Shown piece by piece: positions 45,102-54,004 of a DNA stretch of 64,000 bases. Under the pieces are notes generated by a model. That model saw only the letters and a list, made by a program, of their open reading frames with translations, was not told the DNA's origin and ran no database searches. The position numbers and the translations under genes were made by a program. Every line of letters starts with the position of its first letter. Position 1 is the stretch's first letter. The stretch spans positions 62,001-126,000 of the forward strand of contig NZ_NQMO01000013.1 in NCBI RefSeq assembly GCF_002257645.1. The letters run 5' to 3'. This DNA comes from Paenibacillus sp. XY044 (lineage in GTDB: Bacteria; Bacillota; Bacilli; Paenibacillales; Paenibacillaceae).

Positions 45102-46031
45102 ATGGAGCTGCTGCAGTTAAAATATTTTCAGGTTGCTGCCCGAATGCAGCATATGACCCAGGCGGCCCGCAGCCTGCATATTTCGCAGCCGGCACTCAGC
45201 AAAATGATCGCCTCGCTGGAAGCCGAGCTGGGCCTGAAGCTGTTTGAACGGGAGCGAAAAAGCATACGGTTGAACGAGCACGGCAAGTTATTTTTGCATC
45301 AGGTGGATATCGCCCTACAAGCCCTTGAGGACGGCAGACTTCAGCTGCAGGACCTCGGCGGCTCCGCTTTTCCCGCCGTTACGCTCGACGTTCGCGCCTC
45401 CTCGCATTTGCTGCCGGACCTATTAGCCGATTTCCGCAAAGATTGTCCGATCGCCGATTTCCATTTGCTGCAGCATTCCGCAACTTTTGAAGGGGCGGCG
45501 AGCTTCGACCTTTGCCTTTCCGACGGGGCCGAACTGCCGCCGGGAACAACGTCGGTTTCCTTGCTTGAGGAGGAAATTTTCGTTGCGGTTCCCGCAGACC
45601 ATCCGCTCGCTGACCGTAAGCATGTCGGCTTGAAAGAGCTAAGGGGAGAAAGCTTCATCACGCTGCCCCCGGGCAAATCGCTGCGCGAAACGACGGATGC
45701 GTTTTGCCGCCTTGCCGGATTTACCCCGCGCATCCGGTTTGAAAGCGACGATCCTGCCATGGTTCGCGGTCTGATCCGGGCCGGGCAGGGTGTTGCTTTT
45801 CTGCCGGCCATCACTTGGGGCGGCTCGACCGGGCCGGATGTCGTGCAGCTGCGGCTCAAAGAAAGCTGGTGCAGACGCTCGATTGCCTTGTCTTGGCCAC
45901 TGGAACGGTATTTGACGCATACCGCTGTGGCGTTTCGCGATTTTGCCGTTGCCTATTTTGCCAGATTGGCTGAATCGCATCATCAGAATTTTGGTCGAGG
46001 GGAACAAAGCGGGGGACCAGGAAATGCATGA
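45102..46031 (+). CDS. LysR-family transcriptional regulator
   Basis: A 309-residue LysR protein with the N-terminal winged helix (MELLQLKYFQVAARMQHM, AARSLHISQPALSKMI) and a C-terminal effector domain. Start ATG 45102 has AGAGGGA upstream. It is divergent from the carboxylesterase-TSUP operon across an AT-rich 128-bp spacer, the usual position for a regulator of that operon. The effector is unknown. Confidence 0.93.
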   Translation: MELLQLKYFQVAARMQHMTQAARSLHISQPALSKMIASLEAELGLKLFERERKSIRLNEHGKLFLHQVDIALQALEDGRLQLQDLGGSAFPAVTLDVRASSHLLPDLLADFRKDCPIADFHLLQHSATFEGAASFDLCLSDGAELPPGTTSVSLLEEEIFVAVPADHPLADRKHVGLKELRGESFITLPPGKSLRETTDAFCRLAGFTPRIRFESDDPAMVRGLIRAGQGVAFLPAITWGGSTGPDVVQLRLKESWCRRSIALSWPLERYLTHTAVAFRDFAVAYFARLAESHHQNFGRGEQSGGPGNA

Positions 46032-46048
46032 TTTTGACAAGTATTCGT

Positions 46049-46077
46049 TTGACGAATCGGCCGATTTCTGATATTTT
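46049..46077 (+). promoter_or_regulatory. Promoter of glcT
   Basis: TTGACG (46049-46054) and TATTTT (46072-46077) separated by 17 bp. Confidence 0.55.
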
Positions 46078-46132
46078 TGCTGTCTGTCAGAGATGATAAA
46101 CTTATCAGGCGTCAGCAAATGAGGTGCATAGT

Positions 46133-46987
46133 GTGAGCAGTCTGCAAGTGAGCAAGGTGTTAAATAACAATGTCATCATTGCCGAGCATCCCCAGCACGG
46201 CGAGGTAGTGGTCATCGGCAAGGGGATCGGATTTAACCGGAAGACGGGGCAGGCCATTCCGCTGGCGGAAGTAGAAAAGATGTTTATTTTGACCAAACCG
46301 GAGGAGCAGGAGCAGTACAAGCAGCTGCTGCCGCAGGTAGACGAGAAACTGATTGAAGCCGTCAACGAAATTTTGCTGCATGCCGACCAGACCAGTTCCG
46401 GGGCTTTGAACGAGCATGTCCATATCGCACTGACGGATCACATCGCATTTGCGATCAAGCGCATGCAGCAGGGCATTCATATCCATAATCCCTTTTTGTA
46501 CGAGACGAAAGAAATGTATCCCGAGGAGTTTCGAATGGCGGAATTCGCCGTCCGGCTGATTCATCAAAAACTCGGCGTGGATCTGGGTGAAGAGGAAGCC
46601 GGATTCATCGCCCTGCATATCCACGGCGCGCTGACCAACCAGCATATATCCGAAGTGCGCAAGCACTCCGAACTGATCAGTGATCTTGTCCACATCGTGG
46701 AAACGGAGATGGACTTCCGGGCCCCCCGGGATTCGCTGGACTATTCCCGCCTGATTACGCACCTCAGATTTGCCTTGGAGCGGATCCGCAGAGGCGAGGC
46801 CGTGGAAGAAACGGACACGCTGGACGCCTTAATGAAGCGGGAATATCCGGACACGTACCGTCTCGCCCAAAAGCTGACCGAAGTGATGGAGGAACGTCTC
46901 GGCCGGCCCGTATATCCGGCGGAAGCCGGATATTTGACCATCCATCTCCAGCGTCTGGTTCACAAAAAGCAGGGACGCGTGGACTGA
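46133..46987 (+). CDS. glcT: BglG-family antiterminator GlcT
   Basis: RNA-binding antiterminator of 284 residues: N-terminal CAT domain (about 1-58, VSKVLNNNVIIAE and KGIGFNRKTGQ) and two PTS regulation domains, PRD1 (about 65-170) and PRD2 (about 175-280), with the phosphorylatable histidines in DHIAFAIKR, LHIHGA and YLTIHLQR. It binds RAT hairpins and prevents termination when glucose is present. The GTG at 46133 has AGGTG upstream. A RAT lies directly downstream before ptsH. Confidence 0.93.
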   Translation: MSSLQVSKVLNNNVIIAEHPQHGEVVVIGKGIGFNRKTGQAIPLAEVEKMFILTKPEEQEQYKQLLPQVDEKLIEAVNEILLHADQTSSGALNEHVHIALTDHIAFAIKRMQQGIHIHNPFLYETKEMYPEEFRMAEFAVRLIHQKLGVDLGEEEAGFIALHIHGALTNQHISEVRKHSELISDLVHIVETEMDFRAPRDSLDYSRLITHLRFALERIRRGEAVEETDTLDALMKREYPDTYRLAQKLTEVMEERLGRPVYPAEAGYLTIHLQRLVHKKQGRVD

Positions 46988-47032
46988 TCGAAGGCGGAGC
47001 AGAACTTAACCCCGCTAACGGATATCAAGCGC

Positions 47033-47061
47033 TTGCAACTTGGTGGGAGGGGTGCTACAAT
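47033..47061 (+). promoter_or_regulatory. Promoter of the RAT-ptsHI transcript
   Basis: TTGCAA (47033-47038) and TACAAT (47056-47061) with a 17-bp spacer, just upstream of the antiterminator. Confidence 0.75.
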
Positions 47062-47095
47062 ACTGTCTGTAATCAACCCAATTGAACAAGCATAC

Positions 47096-47218
47096 GTGTT
47101 ACTGATACGATCAGGCATGAGTAAACCTGTAGATCTTGGTTGTTTTGCCCATTACTCGGGCAATCTAACGCTTAGCGATAGAAACAGCCAGGATCCCGAG
47201 CGGATACTCATGCCTTTT
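47096..47218 (+). ncRNA. RAT antiterminator overlapping a terminator, upstream of ptsH
   Basis: The segment at 47096-47128 has TGTTACTGAT, then CAGGCATGA, then AAACCT, which is the pattern of BglG/GlcT-type RAT hairpins. AGGCATGAGTA at 47113-47123 also pairs perfectly with TACTCATGCCT at 47205-47215, which is followed by TTTTT. The two structures share AGGCATGA and exclude each other, so GlcT binding should allow read-through into ptsH. The terminator loop is long (about 80 nt) and contains a small TTGCCC/GGGCAA hairpin. Confidence 0.8.
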
Positions 47219-47259
47219 TGGCATTCCACAAAATATTAGTAGAAAGCAGGATGATCATC

Positions 47260-47535
47260 ATGCAGCAAACGTTTAAAATTATCGATGAAGACGGAATTCA
47301 TGCGCGTCCGGCGACAGCGCTTGTCAATACAGCAACCAAATTCCAGGAGACGGAATGCTTTGCCGAATCCGGCGGTAAAAAGGTCACTCTTAAGTCGATT
47401 TTGGGCGTTCTGTCCCTGGACCTGGAACAGGGCGATATCATTTCGCTGATCGCGGAAGGCGGCGATGAGCGCGCAGCGCTGGAAGCGCTTGAAAAGGTCA
47501 TGGTCGGCGAAGGGCTGGGCGAGATTCATGAATAA
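47260..47535 (+). CDS. ptsH: Phosphocarrier protein HPr
   Basis: 91-residue PTS phosphocarrier. His14 in GIHARPAT is the phosphate-accepting residue and Ser46 in LKSILGV the HPr-kinase site, so both transport and CcpA signalling roles are intact. Start ATG 47260 with AAGCAGG about 9 bases upstream; the ATG at 47251 abuts that site. Its end overlaps ptsI by 8 bases. No ptsG is present between glcT and ptsH. Confidence 0.97.
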   Translation: MQQTFKIIDEDGIHARPATALVNTATKFQETECFAESGGKKVTLKSILGVLSLDLEQGDIISLIAEGGDERAALEALEKVMVGEGLGEIHE

Positions 47536-49237
47536 TATCAAGGGAATCGCGGCATCGGCGGGAATCGCGATCGCCCGCGCATTCATCTTGGAGCACCCGG
47601 ATTACGCGGTAACCCGCAAGCAGGCGGATGACGTCCAGACCGAGCTTGCCAAGCTGGATGATGCGCTGGCCAAGTCGCGGGTGGAGCTTGAAGCCATCAA
47701 AGCGCGGACGCTGGCGGAATTGGGCGAGAAAAAAGCAGAAATTTTCGAGTCGCACTTGCTCATTTTAAGCGACCCGGAACTTATTGATCCCGTGAAGGAC
47801 AAAATCCGGAGCGAAGCGGTCAATGCGGAATATGCCCTGAATGAGACGGCGGGGCAGTTCATTCAGATGTTCGAAAATATGAAAAGCGCTTATCTTCAGG
47901 AACGCGCCGCGGATATGCGGGACGTGACCAAGCGCATCCTGAAGCATCTGCTCGGCCTTCAATACGTGAGCCCATCGGAGATCGACGAGGAAGTTATTGT
48001 GATCGCCGAGGATTTGACTCCATCGGACACGGCCGGGTTAAACCGAAAGTTCGTGAAAGGCTTTACGACGAATATCGGCGGAAGGACGTCGCACTCGGCC
48101 ATCATGGCCCGTTCGCTCGAAATTCCGGCGGTGGTCGGCACGAAAAACGTGCTGGGATCGGTGCACAGCGGCGAGCTGGTGATCGTGGACGGGATTGAAG
48201 GAAACGTCATCATCAGTCCGGCGGATGAGGTCATCGCCGAATATACGGCGAAGCAGCAGGCATATGCCAAGCAGATGGAGGAGTGGAAGAAGCTCCGTAC
48301 GGAACCGACGGTCTCGAAGGACGGGGTTAACGTGGAGCTGGCGGCCAACATCGGTACGCCGAACGACGTGGCGGGCGTCCTTGACAATGGCGGCGAAGCG
48401 GTGGGGCTGTACCGGACCGAGTTTCTCTACATGGGCCGCGACAAGCTGCCTTCGGAAAACGTGCAGTACAACGCCTACAAAAACGTGCTGGAGCAGATGA
48501 ACGGCAAGCCGGTGGTTGTGCGCACGCTGGACATCGGCGGCGATAAGGAGCTGCCTTATATGGATCTGCCGAAGGAAATGAATCCGTTTCTCGGATTCCG
48601 TGCGATTCGCCTCTGCCTGGACCGCCAGGACATCTTCCGGATCCAGCTGAGAGCTCTGCTTCGGGCCAGCGTGCACGGCAACCTCCGCATCATGTTCCCA
48701 ATGATCGCCACGCTAACCGAGTTCCGGGCAGCCAAGGCCGTTCTTCTGGAAGAGAAGGAAAAGCTGGCGGCGGAGGGCATCACCGTCGCAGAAGACATCC
48801 AGATCGGGATCATGGTCGAAATTCCGTCAACGGCCGTTCTGGCGGACGTATTCGCCAAGGAAGTGGATTTCTTCAGCATTGGGACCAATGACCTGATCCA
48901 GTACACGATGGCGGCCGACCGGATGAACGAACAGGTATCTTACCTGTATCAGCCATATAATCCGGCGATTCTTCGTCTGATCAAAATGGTCATTGACGCC
49001 GCGCACCGCGAGGACAAATGGGTCGGCATGTGCGGCGAAATGGCCGGGGACGCCGTGGCGATCCCGGTTCTGCTCGGCCTCGGGCTCGACGAGTTCAGCA
49101 TGAGTGCCTCGTCCATTCTTCCGGCGCGCAGCCAGATCGCCAAGCTGTCCCGGGCGGACATGGAGCGGCTCGCCGAACAGGCGCTGCAGCTGGGCACGGC
49201 GGAGGAAGTGACGCAGCTGGTGGAGAGCATCCGGTAA
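47528..49237 (+). CDS. ptsI: Phosphoenolpyruvate-protein phosphotransferase (enzyme I)
   Basis: Transfers phosphate from PEP to HPr. 569 residues, full length. Swivelling domain His in GGRTSHSAIMARSLEIPAVVG, and the PEP-binding C-terminal barrel with IGTNDLIQYTMA and the active-site Cys in GMCGEMAGD. Start ATG 47528 lies within the ptsH 3' end, which means translational coupling. Confidence 0.98.
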   Translation: MNNIKGIAASAGIAIARAFILEHPDYAVTRKQADDVQTELAKLDDALAKSRVELEAIKARTLAELGEKKAEIFESHLLILSDPELIDPVKDKIRSEAVNAEYALNETAGQFIQMFENMKSAYLQERAADMRDVTKRILKHLLGLQYVSPSEIDEEVIVIAEDLTPSDTAGLNRKFVKGFTTNIGGRTSHSAIMARSLEIPAVVGTKNVLGSVHSGELVIVDGIEGNVIISPADEVIAEYTAKQQAYAKQMEEWKKLRTEPTVSKDGVNVELAANIGTPNDVAGVLDNGGEAVGLYRTEFLYMGRDKLPSENVQYNAYKNVLEQMNGKPVVVRTLDIGGDKELPYMDLPKEMNPFLGFRAIRLCLDRQDIFRIQLRALLRASVHGNLRIMFPMIATLTEFRAAKAVLLEEKEKLAAEGITVAEDIQIGIMVEIPSTAVLADVFAKEVDFFSIGTNDLIQYTMAADRMNEQVSYLYQPYNPAILRLIKMVIDAAHREDKWVGMCGEMAGDAVAIPVLLGLGLDEFSMSASSILPARSQIAKLSRADMERLAEQALQLGTAEEVTQLVESIR

Positions 49238-49344
49238 CGCACGGTTTTTACAAGCATAACGCGCATATCTTTATCCTAGCTCGGCTTGTATTCTTCGGAA
49301 TGCCGGCCTTTTTCATTTATGTATATCCCGACTTGCAGGAGAAT

Positions 49345-49375
49345 ACAAAAAAAGAACACCCTGAAAGGGTGCTCT
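49345..49375 (-). terminator. Terminator of the gcv operon
   Basis: Minus-strand stem GAGCACCCT / AGGGTGTTC with a three-base loop followed by seven T, 14 bases past the gcvPB stop. Confidence 0.9.
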
Positions 49376-49387
49376 CCAATTCAAAGA

Positions 49388-50845
49388 TTAGCTGCAAGCG
49401 CAGTTCAGCACCGGCTTGCGCGCCGCGGTCGTTTCGTCCAGCCGGGTTACCGGCGTGTCGTACGGTGCGTTCAGCAGCAGCTCCGGCTGCTCTTCCGCTT
49501 CCTTCGCGATGCGGATCATCGTGTCGATAAAGGCGTCGAGCGTGTCCTTGCTCTCCGTTTCGGTCGGCTCGATCATGATGCACTCCTCCACGTTAAGCGG
49601 GAAGTAAATGGTCGGCGGGTGATAGCCGAAATCGAGCAGGCGTTTCGCCACGTCCAACGTACGGATGCCGTATTGCTTCAGAGGGGAGCCCGACATGACG
49701 AATTCATGCTTGCATACGCCCGGATACGGAATGTCGAAATAAGGGGCGAGACGGCTCATCATATAGTTGGCGTTCAGCACGGCGCACTCCGATACGCGGC
49801 GAAGCCCTTCCGGGCCGTAGCTGCGGATATAGGTGTAGGCACGGACGAGAATGCCGAAGTTGCCGTAGTACGCTTTGACCCGCCCGATGGACTGATCGCT
49901 GGCGCCTTCGAGCGTGAACTTGCCCTCTGCCGTCTTCGATACGAGCGGGCGGGGCAGGAACGGAATCAGGCGGCTCTTCACGCCGACCGGACCAGCACCC
50001 GGACCGCCGCCGCCGTGCGGCGTGCTCATCGTTTTGTGCAAATTCAGGTGCACGACGTCGAAGCCCATGTCTCCCGGGCGGGTGATGCCCATGATCGCGT
50101 TGGAGTTGGCTCCGTCGTAGTACAGCAGGCCTCCGGCCTCATGGACGATGGCGGCAATTTCCTGGATTTGCTCCTCGAACAGGCCGAGCGTGTTCGGGTT
50201 GGTGAGCATCAGCGCCGCAGTGTCGCTGCCGACGGCGGTACGCAGGGCGTCAAGGTCGACGAGGCCTTTGTCCGTCGACGGGATCGTGATCGTCTTCAGC
50301 CCTGCGACGGTGGCGCTGGCTGGGTTGGTGCCATGCGAGGAATCCGGCACGATCACCTTGTCGCGCTGCTCACCGCGGCTTTCATGGTAGGCGCGGATCA
50401 TCATGAGACCGGTCCATTCGCCGTGCGCGCCGGCGGCGGGCTGCAGGGTCACGGCGTCCATGCCGGTCAGACCGGCCAAATCTTCCTGCAGGCGGTAGAG
50501 CAGCTCAAGCGCGCCCTGGATGCTGTCTTCCGGCTGGTACGGATGGATTTTGGCGAAGCCCGGATAACGGGCGACATCTTCATTCACTTTCGGATTATAT
50601 TTCATCGTGCAGGAACCGAGCGGATAGAATCCGTTGTCCACCCCGAAATTGCGGCGGGACAGCTCGGTGTAGTGACGGATGACGTCCACTTCGTACACTT
50701 CCGGCAATGCAGCCGGCTCCGACCGCAGCATCGAGCTCGGAATCAGCTCTTCGGTTTCCTCTACAGGGACATCAAACTCCGGCAAAGAGTAAGCGATCCG
50801 TCCGGGATGGCTCAACTCGAAAATCAACGCTTTTTCCTGAATCAT
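49388..50845 (-). CDS. gcvPB: Glycine dehydrogenase (decarboxylating) subunit 2
   Basis: PLP-binding half of the P protein, which decarboxylates glycine and passes the aminomethyl group to lipoyl-GcvH. 485 residues. PLP lysine in LNLHKTMSTPHGGGGPGAGP; conserved PLGSCTMKYNPK. Overlaps the gcvPA stop (ATGA), so the two subunits are coupled. Last gene of the leftward gcvT-gcvPA-gcvPB operon. Confidence 0.97.
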   Translation of the reverse strand: MIQEKALIFELSHPGRIAYSLPEFDVPVEETEELIPSSMLRSEPAALPEVYEVDVIRHYTELSRRNFGVDNGFYPLGSCTMKYNPKVNEDVARYPGFAKIHPYQPEDSIQGALELLYRLQEDLAGLTGMDAVTLQPAAGAHGEWTGLMMIRAYHESRGEQRDKVIVPDSSHGTNPASATVAGLKTITIPSTDKGLVDLDALRTAVGSDTAALMLTNPNTLGLFEEQIQEIAAIVHEAGGLLYYDGANSNAIMGITRPGDMGFDVVHLNLHKTMSTPHGGGGPGAGPVGVKSRLIPFLPRPLVSKTAEGKFTLEGASDQSIGRVKAYYGNFGILVRAYTYIRSYGPEGLRRVSECAVLNANYMMSRLAPYFDIPYPGVCKHEFVMSGSPLKQYGIRTLDVAKRLLDFGYHPPTIYFPLNVEECIMIEPTETESKDTLDAFIDTMIRIAKEAEEQPELLLNAPYDTPVTRLDETTAARKPVLNCACS

Positions 50846-52194
50846 ATGCAGCCCTCCAGCGCTAGAGCGAATTGGTCGATCTGTTCTTTGGTGCGTCGTT
50901 CCGTGACGGCAATCAGCATATGTCCTTCCAGCTCGGTATAGGCTCTGCCGAGATCGTAGCCGCCGAGGATGCCTTTCTGCAGCAGCTTCGAATTGACCTC
51001 GGCCACGCTGGTTCCCTCCGGCAGCTTCATGACAAACTCGTTAAAATACGGGGATGTGAACGGTAAGCTTACCCCGGGAACGCTTCCGAGCCGGCGCGCG
51101 GCGTAATGACTCTTCTGCAGATTCAGCTCACTGACCTCGATCATGCCCTGCTTGCCCATGACCGACAGGTACACGGATGCGCAAAGGGCGAGCAGCGCCT
51201 GGTTGGAGCAGATGTTGGACGTCGCTTTCTCGCGGCGGATATGCTGCTCGCGGGCCTGAAGCGTCAGGACGAAGCCGCGCTTTCCGTTACGGTCGACCGT
51301 CTGGCCCACGATCCGTCCGGGCATGCGGCGCATATGGTCCTGCGACACGGCAAAGAATCCGCAGGTTGGCCCGCCCAAGGAAGAAGGGATGCCGAGCGGC
51401 TGCGCGTCCCCTACAACGATGTCAGCCCCGAGCTTGCCCGGCGCTTCGAGAATGCCGAGGGAAATCGGGTTGGTGCTGACGACCATCAGCCCTTTGCTGG
51501 CATGGATGAGGTCGCCGATAGCGGCCAAATCCTCGATCGCCCCGAAGAAGTTCGGGCTCTGCACGAGCACGGCTGCCGTTTGGTCGGATACGGCTTCAGC
51601 CAGCTCGACCAGATTGGTAACGCCGTTATCGGAAGAGACCTCCACGACGTCAAGACCGAGCCCTTTGGCATACGTGCGGACGACCTCACGGGCTTCCGGA
51701 TGCACCGTTCTGGACACGAGCAGCTGCTTGCGCTTTGTGGCGGCACTGGACAGAGAGCCGGCTTCGGCGAGGGCGGTGGCCCCGTCGTACATACTGGCAT
51801 TGGCGACGGCCATGCCGGTCAGTTCGCAAATGTAGGACTGGAACTCAAAGATCGCCTGCAGCTCGCCCTGGCTGATTTCGGGCTGATACGGCGTGTAGGC
51901 CGTGTAAAATTCGGAACGGGACACGACATGGTTGATGACCGAAGGAATGTGGTGGTCGTAAATGCCCGCGCCTAGAAAGCTGGCATATTGGTCGGTATTG
52001 GCATTTTTTGCGGCAAGCTCCGACAGGTGCGTCGTCAGCGCATATTCATTCAGTCCCGGGGAAACCGGCAGCTCCCCTTTGAATCGGATTTCCTCAGGAA
52101 TGTCCTTGAACAGGTCCTCCAGGGTAGAGACCCCGATCGTCGCCAGCATTTCCTGCTGGTCCTGTTCGGTCATGGGCAGATAACGGTGTTTCAA
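50842..52194 (-). CDS. gcvPA: Glycine dehydrogenase (decarboxylating) subunit 1
   Basis: 450-residue N-terminal half of the P protein. Supporting segments include MTEQDQQEMLATIGVSTLE, YTPYQPEISQGELQAIFEFQ and ANASMYDGATALAEA. TTG start with AAAGGAG upstream. It forms the heteromer with GcvPB; the split arrangement is usual in Firmicutes. Confidence 0.97.
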   Translation of the reverse strand: MKHRYLPMTEQDQQEMLATIGVSTLEDLFKDIPEEIRFKGELPVSPGLNEYALTTHLSELAAKNANTDQYASFLGAGIYDHHIPSVINHVVSRSEFYTAYTPYQPEISQGELQAIFEFQSYICELTGMAVANASMYDGATALAEAGSLSSAATKRKQLLVSRTVHPEAREVVRTYAKGLGLDVVEVSSDNGVTNLVELAEAVSDQTAAVLVQSPNFFGAIEDLAAIGDLIHASKGLMVVSTNPISLGILEAPGKLGADIVVGDAQPLGIPSSLGGPTCGFFAVSQDHMRRMPGRIVGQTVDRNGKRGFVLTLQAREQHIRREKATSNICSNQALLALCASVYLSVMGKQGMIEVSELNLQKSHYAARRLGSVPGVSLPFTSPYFNEFVMKLPEGTSVAEVNSKLLQKGILGGYDLGRAYTELEGHMLIAVTERRTKEQIDQFALALEGCI

Positions 52195-52254
52195 GTGGAG
52201 TCAGCTCCTTTAGGTTAGGTTGAAAAACGTACCGTGCTGCGGTTGCCTGCTATT

Positions 52255-53361
52255 TTATTTGCGTTGACGTTTGTAAAACGGGGCGCTTACGACCTTGGCT
52301 TTGAGCCGCTTGCCCCGGACGTCGACTTCCACTTCGGTTCCGAGGGCGGAATAGCCGCTTTGCACGAGCGCGAGACCGAGATTGCGCTTCAGTGTCGGGG
52401 ACTGGGTTCCCGTAGTCACTTCGCCGATTTGCTCGTCCCCCGCATACACGGGATAATGGGAGCGGGGGATACCCCGGTCGATCATTTCGATGCCGACCAG
52501 CTTGCGCGGAACACCCGATTCTTTTTGCTGCTGCAGGGCCGCCTTACCGATAAAATCGGCCGCTTTGCCCAGCTTGACAAAGAAGCCGATGCCGCCTTCG
52601 AGCGGAGAGATGTCCTTGGACAGCTCTTGTCCGTACAGCGGCAGCTTCGCTTCGAAGCGGAGCGTGTCGCGGGCGCCAAGCCCTGCCGGGATCAGACCCG
52701 AACTCTCGCCCTGCTGAAGCAATCCGCTCCAGACCGCAGGTGCATCCTGCGCGGCCAGATAGATCTCATAGCCGTCTTCCCCGGTATAACCGGTGCGGGA
52801 AATCAAGGTGCTTGCACCGAACAGATTCACATTCCGGATAAAATGAAATGGAGCAAGCTGCTGGAGATCGGTATCGACCAGCGGCTGCAGCACCGCTTCG
52901 GCGTTCGGCCCCTGAAGAGCCAGCAGCGCGGTTCCGTCGGACTCGTTCACCATGTTCACGCCGGCCGGCCGGTGTTCCTGAAGCCAGGCCCAATCCTTGT
53001 CGATGTTGGATGCGTTTACGACCAGCATGTAGGACTCCTCGCCGAGCTTATAGACGAGCAGGTCGTCGACCACGCCTCCGTCCGGATAGCACATGGCGCT
53101 GTACTGCGCCTGACCTGGCTCGAGAACCGATACGTCATTGACGGTCACGAGCTGGAGGAAGTCCTCCGATCCCGGTCCGTCAACCTTGAATTCGCCCATG
53201 TGGGAAACGTCGAAGAGCCCGGCAGCCTCGCGGACCGCCTCATGCTCTTTGTGGATGCCGCTGAACTGGACGGGAAGCTCCCATCCGCCAAAATCGATGC
53301 AGCGGACGCCGGGAATCTGCGCATAGAGGGGAAAAAGCGGTGTTCTTTTCAATTCGGACAT
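52255..53361 (-). CDS. gcvT: Aminomethyltransferase (T protein)
   Basis: Transfers the aminomethyl carbon from H protein to tetrahydrofolate, releasing ammonia and 5,10-methylene-THF. 368 residues with GLFDVSHMGEFKVDG, RTGYTGEDGYEIY and LGARDTLRFEA. ATG with GAGGTGA upstream. First gene of the operon and preceded by a glycine riboswitch and its terminator. Confidence 0.97.
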   Translation of the reverse strand: MSELKRTPLFPLYAQIPGVRCIDFGGWELPVQFSGIHKEHEAVREAAGLFDVSHMGEFKVDGPGSEDFLQLVTVNDVSVLEPGQAQYSAMCYPDGGVVDDLLVYKLGEESYMLVVNASNIDKDWAWLQEHRPAGVNMVNESDGTALLALQGPNAEAVLQPLVDTDLQQLAPFHFIRNVNLFGASTLISRTGYTGEDGYEIYLAAQDAPAVWSGLLQQGESSGLIPAGLGARDTLRFEAKLPLYGQELSKDISPLEGGIGFFVKLGKAADFIGKAALQQQKESGVPRKLVGIEMIDRGIPRSHYPVYAGDEQIGEVTTGTQSPTLKRNLGLALVQSGYSALGTEVEVDVRGKRLKAKVVSAPFYKRQRK

Positions 53362-53434
53362 GAGTCACCTCGGTTTTCACGTGTTTCCACGAATTAGTCA
53401 GGCTTTTCATCACGACAATTTCATTCATGCAGCA

Positions 53435-53492
53435 CAAAAAAGGACAGGGCGAAAGAAGAAGCATGCGCTGCGCACACTTTCTTTCAAGCTCT
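53435..53492 (-). terminator. Expression-platform terminator of the gcv riboswitch
   Basis: On the minus strand GGACAG pairs with CTGTCC and TTGAAAGAAAG with CTTCTTTC, with TTTTTTG following. It lies directly after the second aptamer. Confidence 0.75.
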
Positions 53493-53735
53493 GTCCTTGG
53501 TACCTGAGAGTTACCTTACTGATTCCGGTGAATGAAGCTGCCCGGGACTTCACAGGCGAAATTCGCGCTCCACATCAACCCCGGGCAACCAGCAAGTTTC
53601 CCCTTGGGTGATTCTTACGTTCAGAATTCTCTCCAGAGATGCGTCCGGTAATCGTCCTTTTGCCTGAGAGATTCACCCGGGTCCGGGCTTACTCCTTCGG
53701 CGTTACTGCTCGGCAGTAATCTCTCCCATTACCAT
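53488..53735 (-). ncRNA. Tandem glycine riboswitch controlling gcvT-gcvPA-gcvPB
   Basis: On the minus strand aptamer 1 runs from GGGAGAGATTACTG through CGCCGAAGGAG to AATCTCTCAGGCAAAAGGAC, and aptamer 2 from CTCTGGAGAGAATTCTG through CACCCAAGGGG to AACTCTCAGGTACCAAGGAC. These are the conserved sequence blocks of the gcvT motif. Glycine binding is expected to prevent the downstream terminator and switch the operon on. Confidence 0.93.
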
Positions 53736-53808
53736 CATCCGCTATACGATTGTTTGTTCACGACATCATAAAGCTCGAATCAAATGTTCGAGTTCGTTCT
53801 ATATATTA

Positions 53809-53837
53809 TTAATACTCAAAGTACAAACCCGTGTCAA
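53809..53837 (-). promoter_or_regulatory. Promoter of the gcv operon
   Basis: Minus-strand TTGACA (53837-53832) and TATTAA (53814-53809) with a 17-bp spacer, upstream of the riboswitch. Confidence 0.75.
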
Positions 53838-54004
53838 CAACATTATCATAACGCCTATTCACGAATATTACAATGAATATATACTGATAATGTTCGATTT
53901 TGAGTGTTTTGGTCTGTGGGGAGCATCCGGGGATATTTAATCGTCCCCGAGCCGCCCCCCACCGGAAGCCGCAAATCAGGATTTATTGGGGAGGAGTCGT
54001 TGTT

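Noticed and set aside
47033..47239. 68-codon frame between glcT and ptsH
   Set aside because: It covers the promoter, RAT and terminator and has no ribosome site; the DNA is explained as a regulatory leader.
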